From assembly GCF_012489685.1 (NCBI RefSeq), contig NC_080043.1, positions 80,678,292 through 80,742,291 of the forward strand: a DNA stretch of 64,000 nucleotides, in the 5' to 3' direction. The position numbers and the translations under genes are program-made. Positions 11,889 through 24,600 of this stretch are shown here, piece after piece (position 1 is the first letter of the stretch; the number at the start of each line of letters is the position of its first letter). The stretch is from Lotus japonicus (taxonomy: Eukaryota; Streptophyta; Magnoliopsida; Fabales; Fabaceae). The notes beneath the pieces were generated by a model. The model worked only from the letters and a program-made list of their open reading frames with translations, ran no database searches and had not been told where the DNA came from.

Positions 11889-13759
11889 ATGGAGAGGCTT
11901 CAAGGACCCATCAATTCTTGTGTATGTTATTAATTTTCCTAGTTTCACTTTCTTCTTCATTTTCCTTTTCTTCTAACAGAAAATAGGTACTGCATTTACT
12001 CCTCAAAACTCTTGCATTAAATGCATTGTGTTGACATTCTACTTTGGTTTCCCTTTATTGCACACTTTTTGCATATACTAACCCATTTCTCTATTCTGGC
12101 CCAACCCCAACCCCAACCCCAGTCCCATTAATGGAACCATATATTCCTTACTAATTTATGAATTTGGCTGTGACTTGTGATAGTGAAATCCAACCAAACA
12201 CTTCACTTTTTTTACTCTTTTGTTTCTCTTGCAGTTTTTTGGTGAACATTTGGAAGTGAATTGTTTAGAGCAGGCTTTGGTTGAAGCAGAAAGCTTGAGA
12301 CTTGAAGAGGAACAACATCTTCTCATTTCAACTTTAGAGGATAACATGCCATTTCTGCAGATGCTTCAGAGTGTAGAGTATCATCCACAACAGTTTTTCC
12401 CTCTGAAAGAACCAAGCTTCCAAACACTTCTGAGGCTGCAACACCTGAAGAAACCATGGGAACTTGAGAATCAAACTCAAGCTCAAGCAGCATTTGAACA
12501 ACTTGAGAGCTGTGTGACACATGACATGTTAGAGATGCAGTCACCTGTGAAATCAGAAAGCAACTACGAGCTTCAACAACAACAACACACACATTCAGCT
12601 TCATGTGTTGAAAAACTCAGCTATGAGTGTAACCAGGAAGAACCACTCAAAACAGAACAGTCATGCCTCAAATCTCAGCATGCAACAAGGGAAAGGAGAA
12701 AGAGGAAGAGAACAAGGTTAACTAAGAACAAGGAAGATGTGGAGAATCAACGCATGACCCACATTGCTGTTGAACGCAACCGGAGACGCCAGATGAATGA
12801 CCATCTCAGTGTTCTAAGGTCCCTCATGCCCCCTTCATATATTCAAAGGGTATGCAACTTTTTTCTCATCTTTTCTTGAAATATGGAGTTAAATTGACAT
12901 ACCCTTTTTTTCAAATCCACTTCTTTTGCTTTATTCATGTTAAAAATCCAAGCTTTTTTATGTTGGATACTAAAAAAGTGTTCTTTTTTTCTCATGAAAC
13001 AGGGTGACCAAGCTTCAATTATTGGAGGTGCAATAGATTTTGTGAAGGAGTTGGAGCAGTTGGTTCAATCTCTTGAATCACAGAAAAGGATGAGAAAAAA
13101 TGAAGAGGCTTGTTCTTCTTCATCTGTGTTTTCTAAGCCACCATCAGATTCATCTCCATCACATGGTTTTGGAATGAGGTCATCATCATCCACAGAAGGA
13201 GATGAGGTGAAAGCAGAGAATAAGTCAGAATCTGCAGACATAAAAGTGACCTTGATTCAATCCCATGTGAACTTGAAAATTGAGTGTGAAAGGAAGCCTG
13301 GGCAATTGATAAAGGTGATTGTTGCTTTGGAGGATCTTAGGCTAACCATTCTGCATCTCAACATCACATCTTCTGAAGCTTCTGTCATCTACTCCCTCAA
13401 TCTCAAGGTATTACTCTGTCTTTTTGGTTTTTACTTCAATTTTTTATGTACTGTAGTCAACTCACACCACATGAAAGTGGAATCAAGTCAGTGTACTATT
13501 CAACCTCTTCCTATTTCCAACACTGTCTTTCATTATAAAAAAAAAGCTACAAATTAACATTTGACATTATTATATTCTCTGTGCTGTGCTTGTGCTAATG
13601 CTAGTTATGATATTACACACACTTTTCCATTTTTGTGGTAAATATAATAATGGACTGTGTGGTGGGGTTTTGCAGATTGAAGAAGACTGTATGCTAGGTT
13701 CAGCAAATGACATTGCAGAAGCAGTTCATCATATATTAAGCATTATTAATGGTAGCTAA
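11889..13759 (+). CDS. bHLH70: bHLH transcription factor, bHLH67/bHLH70 type (subgroup Ia)
   Basis: Four exons are read: 11889-11921, 12235-12849, 13003-13407 and 13676-13759. All junctions are GT-AG and in phase, giving 378 residues. Exon 1 encodes only 11 residues (MERLQGPINSC), matching the conserved start of Arabidopsis bHLH67. Exon 2 carries the conserved PFLQMLQS and KEPSFQTLLRL blocks, a basic stretch rich in K and R, and the basic region with the H, E and R residues that contact E-boxes (about residues 183-196). Helix 1 ends at the exon 2/3 junction, and exon 3 continues with the loop, helix 2 (GDQASIIGGA) and a Ser-rich linker. The C-terminal 80 residues form an ACT-like dimerisation domain. 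It acts in the nucleus as a dimer. Arabidopsis members are linked to ICE1/cold signalling; a shared role here is inference. Stomatal FAMA is a more distant relative and fits less well. Confidence 0.93.
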
Positions 13760-15279
13760 AGGCTAAAACCTAATAGCTTTAACCTTAGGGACTTGGTAGC
13801 AGAGGAATAAAGGATGAAACATTGCAAGGAAGATGGAGGAGTTGCTGGGGAAACAGGGAATAGCAGAAGATGGTGGATGCATCATGTTAGGTAGCTCAGG
13901 AGTATAGAGGGCATAAGATAAGACATTTGCTGTTCAAATATTTTCTAATGTTAATCTAATTAGAATTTAGAAGGCTAATATTGTAAAATGTGTTGGTTAT
14001 TGTTTTGTTGCTTTTGATGAATTGAGAATTTGGGTTGATGGATGGATAAAGGCATGATATAGGGTAGTTCTAGGTCCGAAGATGTCTGTCTCCATGAGAA
14101 GGAGGACCCACTTTGAAAATTTTAGGGTTCTCATCATTACAATTTACAAGGACTTATGAGGGGAATGATGCTTCTCTTTTTATATTGACTTTGCACAATG
14201 GCCTATACTATGAAAAGATGTTTCATGATTATATGTAAAATGCTTATGAGATCTGAACAGAATCAATGGACATAGCATTGAAAAAGTACCCCAATCAAAT
14301 AATCAAATGGCAATAAAATATGCGTTTTGATACTGGTTGAGTAAATGTGAAAGCATTTTATTGCAGAAAAATTTCATTATTTCATTCATTTTTCTTTGAA
14401 GTTAGTGCTCTGAATCCTTGATTTTGTATTCAATGACGTAAGAAAAAATTGAACTCAACTCATAAGAGGAGAGCTCAATTTGAGCAATCAAGCTTTCTCC
14501 AATTCTTGAAAAAAATATAAAAGCTTCTCCAATTCAAATTTTGTTCTCTTTGTTATTAACCAAAACCCAAGTTACTCTCATAAACCCTAGTCCAAATTGG
14601 AGCCAGTTGGCAATTTAGCATAATATTCTTGGACCAAAATCCATTATGTTACTTCACAGAATCACAGTGCATCTTAGTTTGTAAAATTAACACACACTAG
14701 TACATGCATATCTTCTAGTGAAACAGGTAAAATGGATTCTTAGAAATTGAGCACTACACAACAATATCATTACTTTTGTTTCTTGGCATTCATTTTAGTT
14801 AAGTTGAGATTGAAGTAAAGAGCAGAAAGCTAAATAAGGCGAGACACAGAACGGAATACAAGTGCCAGTTTTGAAGATGGATTTTGGCTTGCAGGACTGT
14901 TCGTGCATTGTTTTCTCTTTGGCATCATTCGAACAATAAGCAAAATAAGGGAGTGACCTGGTGGAAAATTCCTTACAATGAAAGGTGTTTGACGATAAGC
15001 TCTATAAAGGTAGAGGGGAAAGTCAAAATAATGATGAGGAGCAATCGCAATTCCACAGCCCCACCACCACCACACCCCATGAAAAGAGAGAGGTAAAATA
15101 TTAATATTATACTATATAATATGAAAAAAATTCCAAGCCCCAAGAGCTTCCCCATTTCATAATTCTGATTAACAAAAAAATTTTAATATAACAAATATCA
15201 TTAAACGTGTAGGTGTAGAGTTATTCAAGCTTAAGCTTATATCTTAAGTTTCAACATGCATTTTATACTTTAGTGTGAA
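13760..15279. other. bHLH 3' flank and intergenic DNA
   Basis: This contains the 3' UTR of the bHLH gene and AT-rich sequence. I see no gene. Short ORFs at 14830-15155 on both strands overlap each other and have no domain signature. Confidence 0.5.
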
Positions 15280-15386
15280 CTTTTTCAATTATGAAATATT
15301 ACTCAACTCAAACATGATTAGATATATGTGGTTTAAAAAATGTTGAATAATCATGTTTGACTCCGTATATTTTATAATTGAAAAAG
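15280..15386. repeat. Small foldback element
   Basis: Imperfect inverted arms lie at about 15280-15320 and 15350-15386. They share ctttttcaatta and aaacatgatta in mirrored order around a 29-bp loop. It could be a MITE or the inner part of a larger one. No clear target duplication is seen. Confidence 0.6.
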
Positions 15387-17055
15387 TGGTCTCATAGTTC
15401 TACCATTTAATAATGGATGCAGAGAGGTGCAAAATGTAGTCAACGATTTGACCCTAGGAACAACAGTTCCCTAATTCTATGATTCAGTTATAGATGCCGC
15501 GAGGTATAAAATATGATGGATGATCAGATGACCGTTTCAACCCCCGAAACACATGCAATTTTTCTTAAGTACCTCATTACTATTGCAAAGTGAGTTGGGA
15601 AGATAATTGGGGCTAAGAATTTTATGCTTGAAGGCTTGAAGCTGGGGGCATGATTTTGTGGACAGTACTGGATTATGAAAAATAGGAGCAAAGGTGGTAA
15701 TTATGACTCATGCGTCGATAGAGTAACCAAAAGAGTGGTGAAGCTGGTGGCCCTACAGTGCATGATGAATTCTAAACTAGTAATTGGGAGAGCTTCTAGC
15801 CCTTGGACACAAAGGAGAAAAGGGGAAGATGGAAGGAAAAAGCTAAGCAGCAAGCATCAACAATGGGAAAGAGGTACATCACACTAGGCACTAGCAACTC
15901 GAGGACCAAAAATGAGTAGGACTAAGGCTGGCGTTGGGCCTGAAAAGGAGAGGGTGGTTTTGTCCTTCTGACACATTTGCACATGGGGATAGCTGCTACT
16001 TTTGTTGCCCTCTATATTTCTCTTTCTCAATTTGTGAGAGAGACAAATATGTTCTCTAATTTTATCTCTCAGGCTGTGGGATAGACCAATATGTTATATT
16101 CCAAGTTTATCTTTCAGGATTTGGGATGGACCAATATAATATCTAAAGATATATTTTCACAATCATTCCATTAAAAGGAGAAAAGAAAATATAATTGAGA
16201 TATGATATCATGATATGTAATAATATTATAAGAAAAGGAAAAAAAATATGAAAATGAAATGAAAGAGATAAAAAAAAAGAGGTGAATAAATTAAAGTTAA
16301 TATATTATAAATAGCTTTTTTCAAAGGGTGATTTGATGCGTTTGTAAGAAGAGATTTATTTATGTTCATCTTAATTGAGAGAAAAAAATATTTATTTTAA
16401 TTAATAATACAAAAATGGTATTACATCTTTTTTTTTAGCTCTTTCTCTCGCAACTCATCCATCTTCCATTTGCTTGGAAACAAACAACTCCAAAGCCAAT
16501 AACAATCCTCCTCCTCCTCTCAGGCAACATCGCGAACATCGCTGACACCCTGATCAAGAGATAAATAAGGGTTCTTCAAATGCGGCAACAATGGGAGAGC
16601 TACAACAACGAGTATCAATGTGGTTCTTGTTCTAAAGGTTAATGTGATAGGCCTTCTTGGTGCAGTCATGAAGGTTGACGACGTCAACGATGTCATGTGA
16701 GTCCCTCTATTAAGGGTTTAAGTGGTTGAGCTCGAGGTAACAGTGACCCCAAGCATCACCGAGGGTAGAGAAGACTTCTTCAATCATCAATCATTGAGAA
16801 CATGAGGTATAAGTGGTAGTGGGATTGATGACGAAAATGGTGGAGCCTATGAGATGATGACAATGAGAATGAAGATGTACACAGTAGGAGCGAAAAATAA
16901 GTTATGAGGGCATTTTCATACTTTAACATTTCAATCACATATTTCAAAATTATTTTTCTAAGAGTATCACATTAGTTCATTTCGTTAGAGTCTCACCAAA
17001 GCCGGAACTTATTCCTCATAGGACATAATTATTTGCAAAAGAAGTTTTTCTTTTT
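15387..17055. other. Intergenic DNA, no gene recognised
   Basis: This stretch is AT-rich with purine-rich tracts. The part at about 16430-16920 is less AT-rich and looks like degraded coding or UTR sequence, but no reading frame survives and I cannot name a source. Confidence 0.4.
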
Positions 17056-17059
17056 TGTG

Positions 17060-17335
17060 CAGACCAAATCAACAACGACCTAGGTCATTAGTAATTACCG
17101 AGAAAAATAGTTGTGGGCAAGTCATTGAAGGAAAATATCGTGGGTAAGTTGCTGACGACCTAGATCGTGGGTATCACCAACGATTTTTTATAGCCGTCGG
17201 AAAAAATCACGAGGCCAATACACAATGTTTTTTGGTCGTCGGTTGTCCTTTTGTAATTAATCATTATTGACGACTTTTTAAATTAACAACGACCAAAAGT
17301 CGGTCTTCGGTAATTGGTGCTTTTCTTGTACTAAT
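17060..17335. mobile_element. CACTA-like transposon end, degraded
   Basis: Short motifs around a CGAC core (cgacgacc, gccgtcgg, cgtcggttg) recur in both orientations, as in the subterminal repeats of En/Spm elements. The block ends with gcttttcttgtact, close to the inverted CACTACAAGAA terminus but diverged in the last bases. No transposase or partner end was found in the window. Confidence 0.5.
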
Positions 17336-17651
17336 AAACCGATCACACGCTTCATAAATCAGATATGCTCACTACAAACTGACTGCATTCTCATAACCAT
17401 CTGCCTTGATCAAGGTCCCCATCCAAAGTCAGCAACCTGTTGATCAAGGAGCAAGAGTGGCGCTCAAAGCCCTCACTATAGTACGTGAACGTACTCCCAC
17501 CCGTTTGATTAAGTGGCGTGCCAGAAGATCTAACGGCTCCCCTTATTAGCTATACCTAGTACCCATCATGAGGCCTTGAATCTAGGTACCCTCTAATCCA
17601 AACCCTGTAGAAGACAAATCTCACATAATTGAAAGTACATACTCTATCCAA

Positions 17652-17845
17652 CAATGATATATACACACCTAATTTTTTATACACTTCATTTTCACTTATT
17701 TTTATCTTTATCTCTCTCCTCTTATCACTTATCACATATTTTACTTTCTCTCTCTTACTTTTTTAATTTCTTCCTATCTCTCTCTTCCTCCACCTCATTC
17801 CACCTCATTTTAGAGGTGTCAACAAATCATTATTCCTCCACATTC
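17652..17845. mobile_element. MITE-like element, copy 1
   Basis: The terminal inverted repeat AATGAT-ATACACACCT at the left pairs with its imperfect complement ending AAATCATT at the right. The interior is pyrimidine-rich. A related copy lies at about 36140-36312. The ORF across it is low-complexity and not a gene. Confidence 0.5.
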
Positions 17846-18967
17846 CATCATCCTCATTTTCTTCCTCTTCCGTTCTAACTTGAGAGACTGAGTTTCTTGA
17901 TATATAACATCGATTTTACTTATTATATGGCTTGCATAACATTGCTCTAGCTCATTATTGTAGCCTCGGTTCACCTATGATAAAGCCAACATCCTCCTAT
18001 ATGTATTTGCCAATAGTTTGGACCAGAATCAGAATTCAGATCAAGCAATTTGTTGTTTCCTTGGGGGACCGCACTAGCTCCATTTTATCAGAACCAGAAA
18101 TTGAACATTATTGGCATACCCCCAACGCCAGAATTATTGTGCTTAATTTGTTGCTTGCCTCGTCGATGGGTTAACGTGACTATACATAATGCATGTATGT
18201 ATAAGAATACGTCCCTCATAGATGATGGGGATGGGACAGTGCATCAAGAACGTAAAAGCATAAAATCTCCACTTCCATTTTTCTGTAAAATGAGGACATG
18301 TTGATGATTTTTCCCGCATCATTTATAAAGGTAAAACTTTTCAAAAGAACATGTATGCACTACACCAACATTTGTTTTTCTTAACCAATATATCACCAAA
18401 CAATCACCACATTAAGCGGTTGAAATTGACCGGTGAATTTTTTTTATTCGAAAAAATTGAGAGTCGAATCTCCGACCACTTTTTTAAAGATAAAGTGTTG
18501 AGTCATTATGTAAATGCACAACACCAACTTTTATGTACATTTGAGTTGACATCTTTCAAATTTCAATTAAATACAAGTTATGCAATGCAATATTTACAAA
18601 TTATAGGGCAACATATTTATATTTTTTTCGGGGACGGACAATCTTATATTTATAGTGAAATGAGTTAATCCTAAAATTTACAGTTATAAAGTCAAAAATG
18701 ATCCAATCAAGATTAGAGGATTTATGTGTTTCATCAAGATCGAACAACACTGATAAATTTAAAATTTGAGTCATTCGATCGAAGAACTTATATTGTTTAA
18801 CTTTGTGAATTTAAGATTTTCCTAATTATTGCAGTACAATTTAGTTATCTTTTATGCTTTTTCTTCTTAGTTTATCATAGTGATGACTGATGACAAGCAA
18901 AGCATGTAATTAATTGAAGAAATTATAACTCAATCTCGATGATGACTCTGCCATATGCAAAAAACCA
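17846..18967. other. Intergenic DNA, no gene recognised
   Basis: Short ORFs at 17932-18668 overlap in different frames and show no domain. Nothing else can be supported. Confidence 0.4.
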
Positions 18968-19120
18968 TATGCTATGTTTGGTTGGAGGGAGAGGAAAGGA
19001 AAGGGAAGGAAAACACGGAAATCGAGGAGTGAACTTGGACTACCTTAGTCCAAGTTCACTCCTCGATTTCCGTGTTTTCCTTCCCTTTCCTTTCCTCTCC
19101 CTCCAACCAAACATAGCATA
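18968..19120. repeat. Perfect 75-bp-arm palindrome (foldback/MITE)
   Basis: Arms 18968-19042 and 19046-19120 are exact reverse complements around a 3-bp spacer; I checked the pairing base by base. The outermost TA on each side is self-complementary, so a 149-bp element (18970-19118) with a TA target duplication is possible, as in Tc1/mariner-type MITEs. The inner sequence is purine-rich on one arm and pyrimidine-rich on the other. An RNA from here would form an uninterrupted 75-bp hairpin. The ORF through it is an artefact of the palindrome. Confidence 0.95.
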
Positions 19121-20463
19121 AAAGAAAAATTATTAGTCTGGGGTAGCATTCCAGTTTTTGTCCTTAACTTGTCTGCAAAGATTTGACCGATTAAATGTAT
19201 TTAGTGGGCATGGTTGTGCGTGCCCTTATCTTGGAAGGTAGGATATATACATGAAGACACCTGCACTAGTCTTCTTGATGTGTCTGAACAGAGCTACCAA
19301 AATCTCATTAAGTTCCAAAGCTAAGACTGTCACGTAAAATTGGAAATTCAGGTATACAGTAGTACCACTACTAACAGCAGCCAGATCTAGTTGTCTTATA
19401 TAGGTGCTTCAAATTGCAAAGATAACCTTTCTGAACATTTTTACAGCATCATGGTGAAAAGTTATATATGGGTTAAAAATGTTCAGAATTTCTAATTAGT
19501 GTTTCGAGTTTATATATAAAATTCATGTGACTTCATTAGTACTTGTGAAATGTGATTAGAGTTTAGGCCAATCCTAATGGGTCATGGTCTTGGGGTGTTT
19601 GTGAATAGGAGAATGTGAGGGAAAGTCAGAGATATTGGAATCGTGAGGTATGCAGATCATTGACTGAATGGCAGAGATCTTCTGAGACTGCTCAGACTAT
19701 ATGGTTTTCAGAAACAAAAACTGAGCTTCAAGTTGGTGTGCCATTCCAAGTATCAGACCTCAGCAAATTTTTATCGAAAATTTTAGCTAATTAAACATCT
19801 ATATTTACACAATAGGAGTGGTTTTTAACCGGCACTAAGTGCCACAGTAGTTAAAAAACTCCAATATTATGCAAGTGTATGTTAATTGTATGTCAATTAA
19901 ATGTTTACTTATTAGTTATAATCACTCATTTTTTATTGTTACTCTCTCTACATGGAAAAACTAGTTCCTGCTATCTCCCACAAAATAAGTTTTCTTATGA
20001 AATTATATATCATGTGTGGATATGGTGAGATCTGAAGCTAGCAATACAATTATTCTTTTCCAATAAGTGCAAGCTAAGAATGTGAAATTGCGTTCCATCT
20101 CAATAGAAACTAAGAGAAAAATACTTTTCTAATTATGAGATATAAAATAATCCAAATTGCTAGAGATTTAATTTCTGATCACAATTTTTCCATGACTCAT
20201 ACTCTGAAGTTTGACTACTAAGTGGTAGGGCCGGTATCCAAGAAAGCAAAGTCAACGAGAAGCAAACCAAATGCCAGATTACAGGCTTTATTTTGTTTGT
20301 TTTCTTTGTTCCATTTTTCAAAATTTTGTATGTTGTCTTAAATGACTAAGTATTTGTTTGCATATTAATCAAGACTCCAGAGTAACATAAATGGGCTTTA
20401 ACCTTATATATAAAATGAGTTTCATTCCCTTTTTACCCGTAAAATAAATGTTAACGTTCAACT
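19121..20463. other. Intergenic DNA, no gene recognised
   Basis: AT-rich sequence without a supported ORF, repeat boundary or RNA gene. Confidence 0.5.
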
Positions 20464-20528
20464 TTTTTTAAACAGCAGAATTCATTTCATTCACATTAAT
20501 CATGTTTAGAACATTCCACTCAAGTACT

Positions 20529-21085
20529 TGTTAGAAAACTGGTTGTGATAATCCTGGATAAAGTCAATAATCGTGAGCGTCCACTTTCCGAACAAATTAT
20601 TTCGACTTTATAAATCCCTGAGTTCACGAAATCTTTGTTGGAATAATACTTGACAATCAATCTGTTTCTTGGCACAAGAGAACAGATAAAGGAAGTAGAG
20701 ATGTTATGTATTTCGAATTTCTGTGTCTGTATTCTGTTTCTGTTTTTCTGTATCCATTCCTTAGGCTGCAAGTAACCTTATATAAGAGGCTGCACGAATG
20801 ATCACAACTGTTCGCCAATAAGTCACGATTTTTCAAACAATTTCAACCTAGGGTCACAAACGTTCAGAAAAAATTTTGAACGGGGCGCTGCCCCGCACCC
20901 CGCCCGCCCAGCCAGGGGCTCCGCCTTTGGACCCCGGTTCGTATTCGCGGTCAATTATGCGTTGGCTCACCGAGCGTGCACTCCGCACTAACCTGACTCG
21001 ATTCTGAGCCTAACGCGTAATTGCATCAGCCTATAGTAGATCACATTACTACTAAAATACATTGATGATTCTAAAATCACCAACA
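20529..21085 (-). repeat. 3' LTR of the minus-strand copia element (557 bp)
   Basis: It starts TGTTAGAAAAC and ends CACCAACA on the plus strand. It is 40 bp longer than its partner, mainly because of a GC-rich self-complementary block at about 20863-20940 (cggggcgctgccccg). Confidence 0.93.
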
Positions 21086-21655
21086 AATCCCCCCCATTTT
21101 AGTGTAATCCTTGATCTACTCAATTTGTATAAGAAAATATATACAAATTTATAACACACAGATATAACGATCAAACAAATGCATAAATGAAAATATCTTG
21201 CGATTGAATTTCCACTTTAGTACAAATACACATTCCAAATACTCGAGAATCGAGGTGTCTTTAAAGATTGAACCCGTCAACTCATTTGAATATCTAAAGA
21301 TATTGTACACATATGTTTCTACAACACTCAACTATTCATACTTGACACTTTACAAGCCATGTGTCCTTATCCATTAATAAGCATATAGGAAGCCAAGTCC
21401 AAGCTTCTTGAAGCGGCAAAACTTCATGCTTACATAGGTGATCCTTTTAATCTTGCACCTGCATTTACAATTTTCCAAAAGAACCATTAAGAAGATATAC
21501 TTCAACGGTTCAACCTAGCCATCACTTGCAGGTCTGAGCACATACCTAGGGAAGATAAACACAAGTGCTCCAATCTCTAACTATGATCTCTCCACATTGA
21601 ATTCAGCTTCTAACGTTGTATTAGAAGGGAATTGGGTATAACATAGCTAGTAGAT

Positions 21656-24600
21656 TTAAATGGACTTTAATCCCATTCCAATTACCGACTTCTTCACTAA
21701 GTCTCTAGCTAACCCCTTCGTCAAGTGGTCAGCTAAGTTTTGTTGCGACCGAACAAACTCAATGGATATCACCCCATTCAAGATTAATTCCCTAATCATA
21801 CTATGTCTAACACCCAAGTGTCTAGACTTTCCATTGTACATTTGACTATAAGCCTTGGCCAATGTGGCAGCACTATCACAACAGATAGAAATTGGTGATA
21901 TCGGTTTAGGCCATAATGGAATCTCATATACCAAGTTTCTTAGCCATTCCGCTTCTTTACCAGCAGCAGCTAATGCTACAAACTCAGATTCGATTGTAGA
22001 ACTAGTTATACATGTTTGCTTCTTGGAAGCCCACGAGATGGCACCTCTCCCAAGCAAGAACACCCAACCACTTGTAGAGGATGAGTCTTCAACATTATTT
22101 ATCCAACTAGCATCCGAATAACCCTCTAATACCGAAGGAAATCCCACATATGACAATCCATAATTCATAGTACCCTTCAAGTACTTGAATATCCGAGTTA
22201 TCGCATGCCAATGATGTCTACTAGGATTACTAGTAAATCTGCTCAACTTTCCAACCGCAAATGCAATATCAGGTCTATTACTAATCATAGCATACATCAA
22301 AGAGCCTATAACTTTTGAATATTCGAGCTGATCTACAGATTTACCTGTATTTGGCATAAGCTTCTCACTCGGATCCATGGGAGTACTAACCGGAGAACAA
22401 CTTTCATGATTAAATTTCTTGAGTATTTTCTCAATGTAATGAGATTGCGTAATTACAATCCCCTTATTCTCCCGTTTAATCTTAATACCAAGAATAACGT
22501 CCGCTTCTCCCATATCCTTCATGGAGAACTTTGATGACAAGAAATTCTTTGTTTTATCAACTTGATTTTGGTCCGTGCCAAAGATCAACATGTCATCCAC
22601 ATATAGACAAATAATAACTCCTTTACCGGATGTATCAAATTTGCTATATACACATTTGTCAGCTTGGTTTAGAATAAAACCACTAGACAAAACAACCTCA
22701 TCAAATTTTTGATGTCATTGCTTCGGAGCTTGTTTCAGCCCATACAACTACTTAACTAGCTTACACACCTTATCCTCATTACCAAGCATTACAAATCCTT
22801 CAGGTTGCTTCATATACACTTCTTCTTCCAAATCACCATTCAGGAATGCTGTTTTGACATCCATTTGATGGATCACTAGATTGTGAATAGCCGCTAAAGC
22901 AATCAACAATCTAATAGTAGTGATACGAGCAACTGGAGCATAGGTATCGAAGTAATCAATCCCTTCCTTCTGTCTAAAGCCTTGGATTACCAATCTAGCT
23001 TTAAACTTGTCAATTGTACCATCGACTTTCATCTTCTTTTTGAAGATCCATTTGCAACCCAATGGTTTACAACCTGGTGGTAAATCAGATAATACCCAAG
23101 TATTATTTTCCATGATAGAACTCATCTCTTCATCAATTGCTTCTTTCCAAAAAGCAGAATCTCGAGATTTCACAGCTTCATCATACGTTCTTGGATCCTC
23201 CTCTATACTATAGCAATAATAGTATTGATTATCAATCTGATCCTTTGATCCCTCAACTAAATATAATTGAAAATCAGAACCATAAGATTTAGGTTTTCTA
23301 GCTTTTTTGCTTTTCCGAGGTTCGAGTGTCTTACTTGGTACATCAGTTGAATGATCATCCTTTATAGGTTCATCCGACTTAGATATAAGGTCCTTTGATC
23401 TAGGTATAGAAGAGAAACAATTCTCATCAAATATGGCATCTCTTGATTCTATAATTGTGTTAATAGAAACCGAGTCATTAGGTTCTATAACATAGGACCT
23501 ATAGGCTTTGGAATGTTCAGCATATCCAACGAAGATGCAAGCTACACCCTTTTCACCCAAAGTTTTCCTTTTAGGATCCGGGAGTCTAACCACGGCCCTA
23601 CAACCCCAAACACGTAGAAATGTTAAGTGGGTCGTTTCTTATACCAAAGTTCATATTGGGTAATCTTGTTCCTTTTATTAGGAACCCTATTTAACAAATA
23701 GCAAGCCGTTAACATGACTTCTCCCCAAAACCCTTCACTCAAACCAGAATAGGATAACATGGCGTTCACCATTTCTTTAAGAACTCTATTCTTCCTTTCA
23801 GCCACACCATTTTGTTGAGGTGTATAAGGTGTCGTAGTCTCATGAATGATTCCTACGGATTGGAAGAATTCAGGATCATAATATTCACCACCTCTATCCG
23901 TACGTAATGTTTTAATCATCACATTCTGTTGTAATTCAACTTCAGTTTTATAAACTCTAAATTTATCTAAGGCTTCATCTTTAGAATGCAACAAATAAAC
24001 ATAACAGAATCTAGATGCATCATCTATGAAAGTGACAAGATACTTTTTATGTCCTAATGATGGAGTAGCATGCAAATCACATAAATCACTATGTATCAAT
24101 TCAAGTATGACAGATTTCCTTGTTATGCTTTTAAAAGGTTGCCTAGTAATCTTTGTTAACATGCAAGTTTTACACTTTTCTATATTTTTATCAAACACAG
24201 GAATTAAATCATCTTTAGACATTTCATGCATTCTCTTATAGTGTACATGTCCTAGACGAGCATGCCATAAAGATGAATTGGTAACATTCAAAGAAGACAT
24301 AAATATAGAACCAGAATCTTTAGGAACACCGTTCAAATTCATCATAAACATTCCATTATTATAATATCCAAATCCTACAAACACACCAGACTTCGATAAA
24401 ACATATTTATCGGATTCATACACTTGCTTGTATCCAAGCTTATTCAATACAGGACCAGAAACTAAGTTCTTACGTAGTTTAGGAACATATAAAACATTAA
24501 ACAAAGTAATAATTTTTCCAGAACTGAATTCTAACACCACGCTTCCTTTGTCTTCAATAGGATTAAAGTGATGATCTCCCATGTAGAGGACAGATCCATC

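Noticed and set aside
12097..12121. ccccaaccccaaccccaacc run as a telomere-like repeat
   Set aside because: The unit is CCCAAC-like, not the plant CCCTAAA, and it is short and inside intron 1 of the bHLH gene.
15675..15887. Plus-strand ORF of 70 codons
   Set aside because: No domain, no promoter context and no similarity I recognise.
18939..19121. 60-codon ORF across the palindrome
   Set aside because: The sequence is the two arms of the perfect inverted repeat, so the ORF is incidental.
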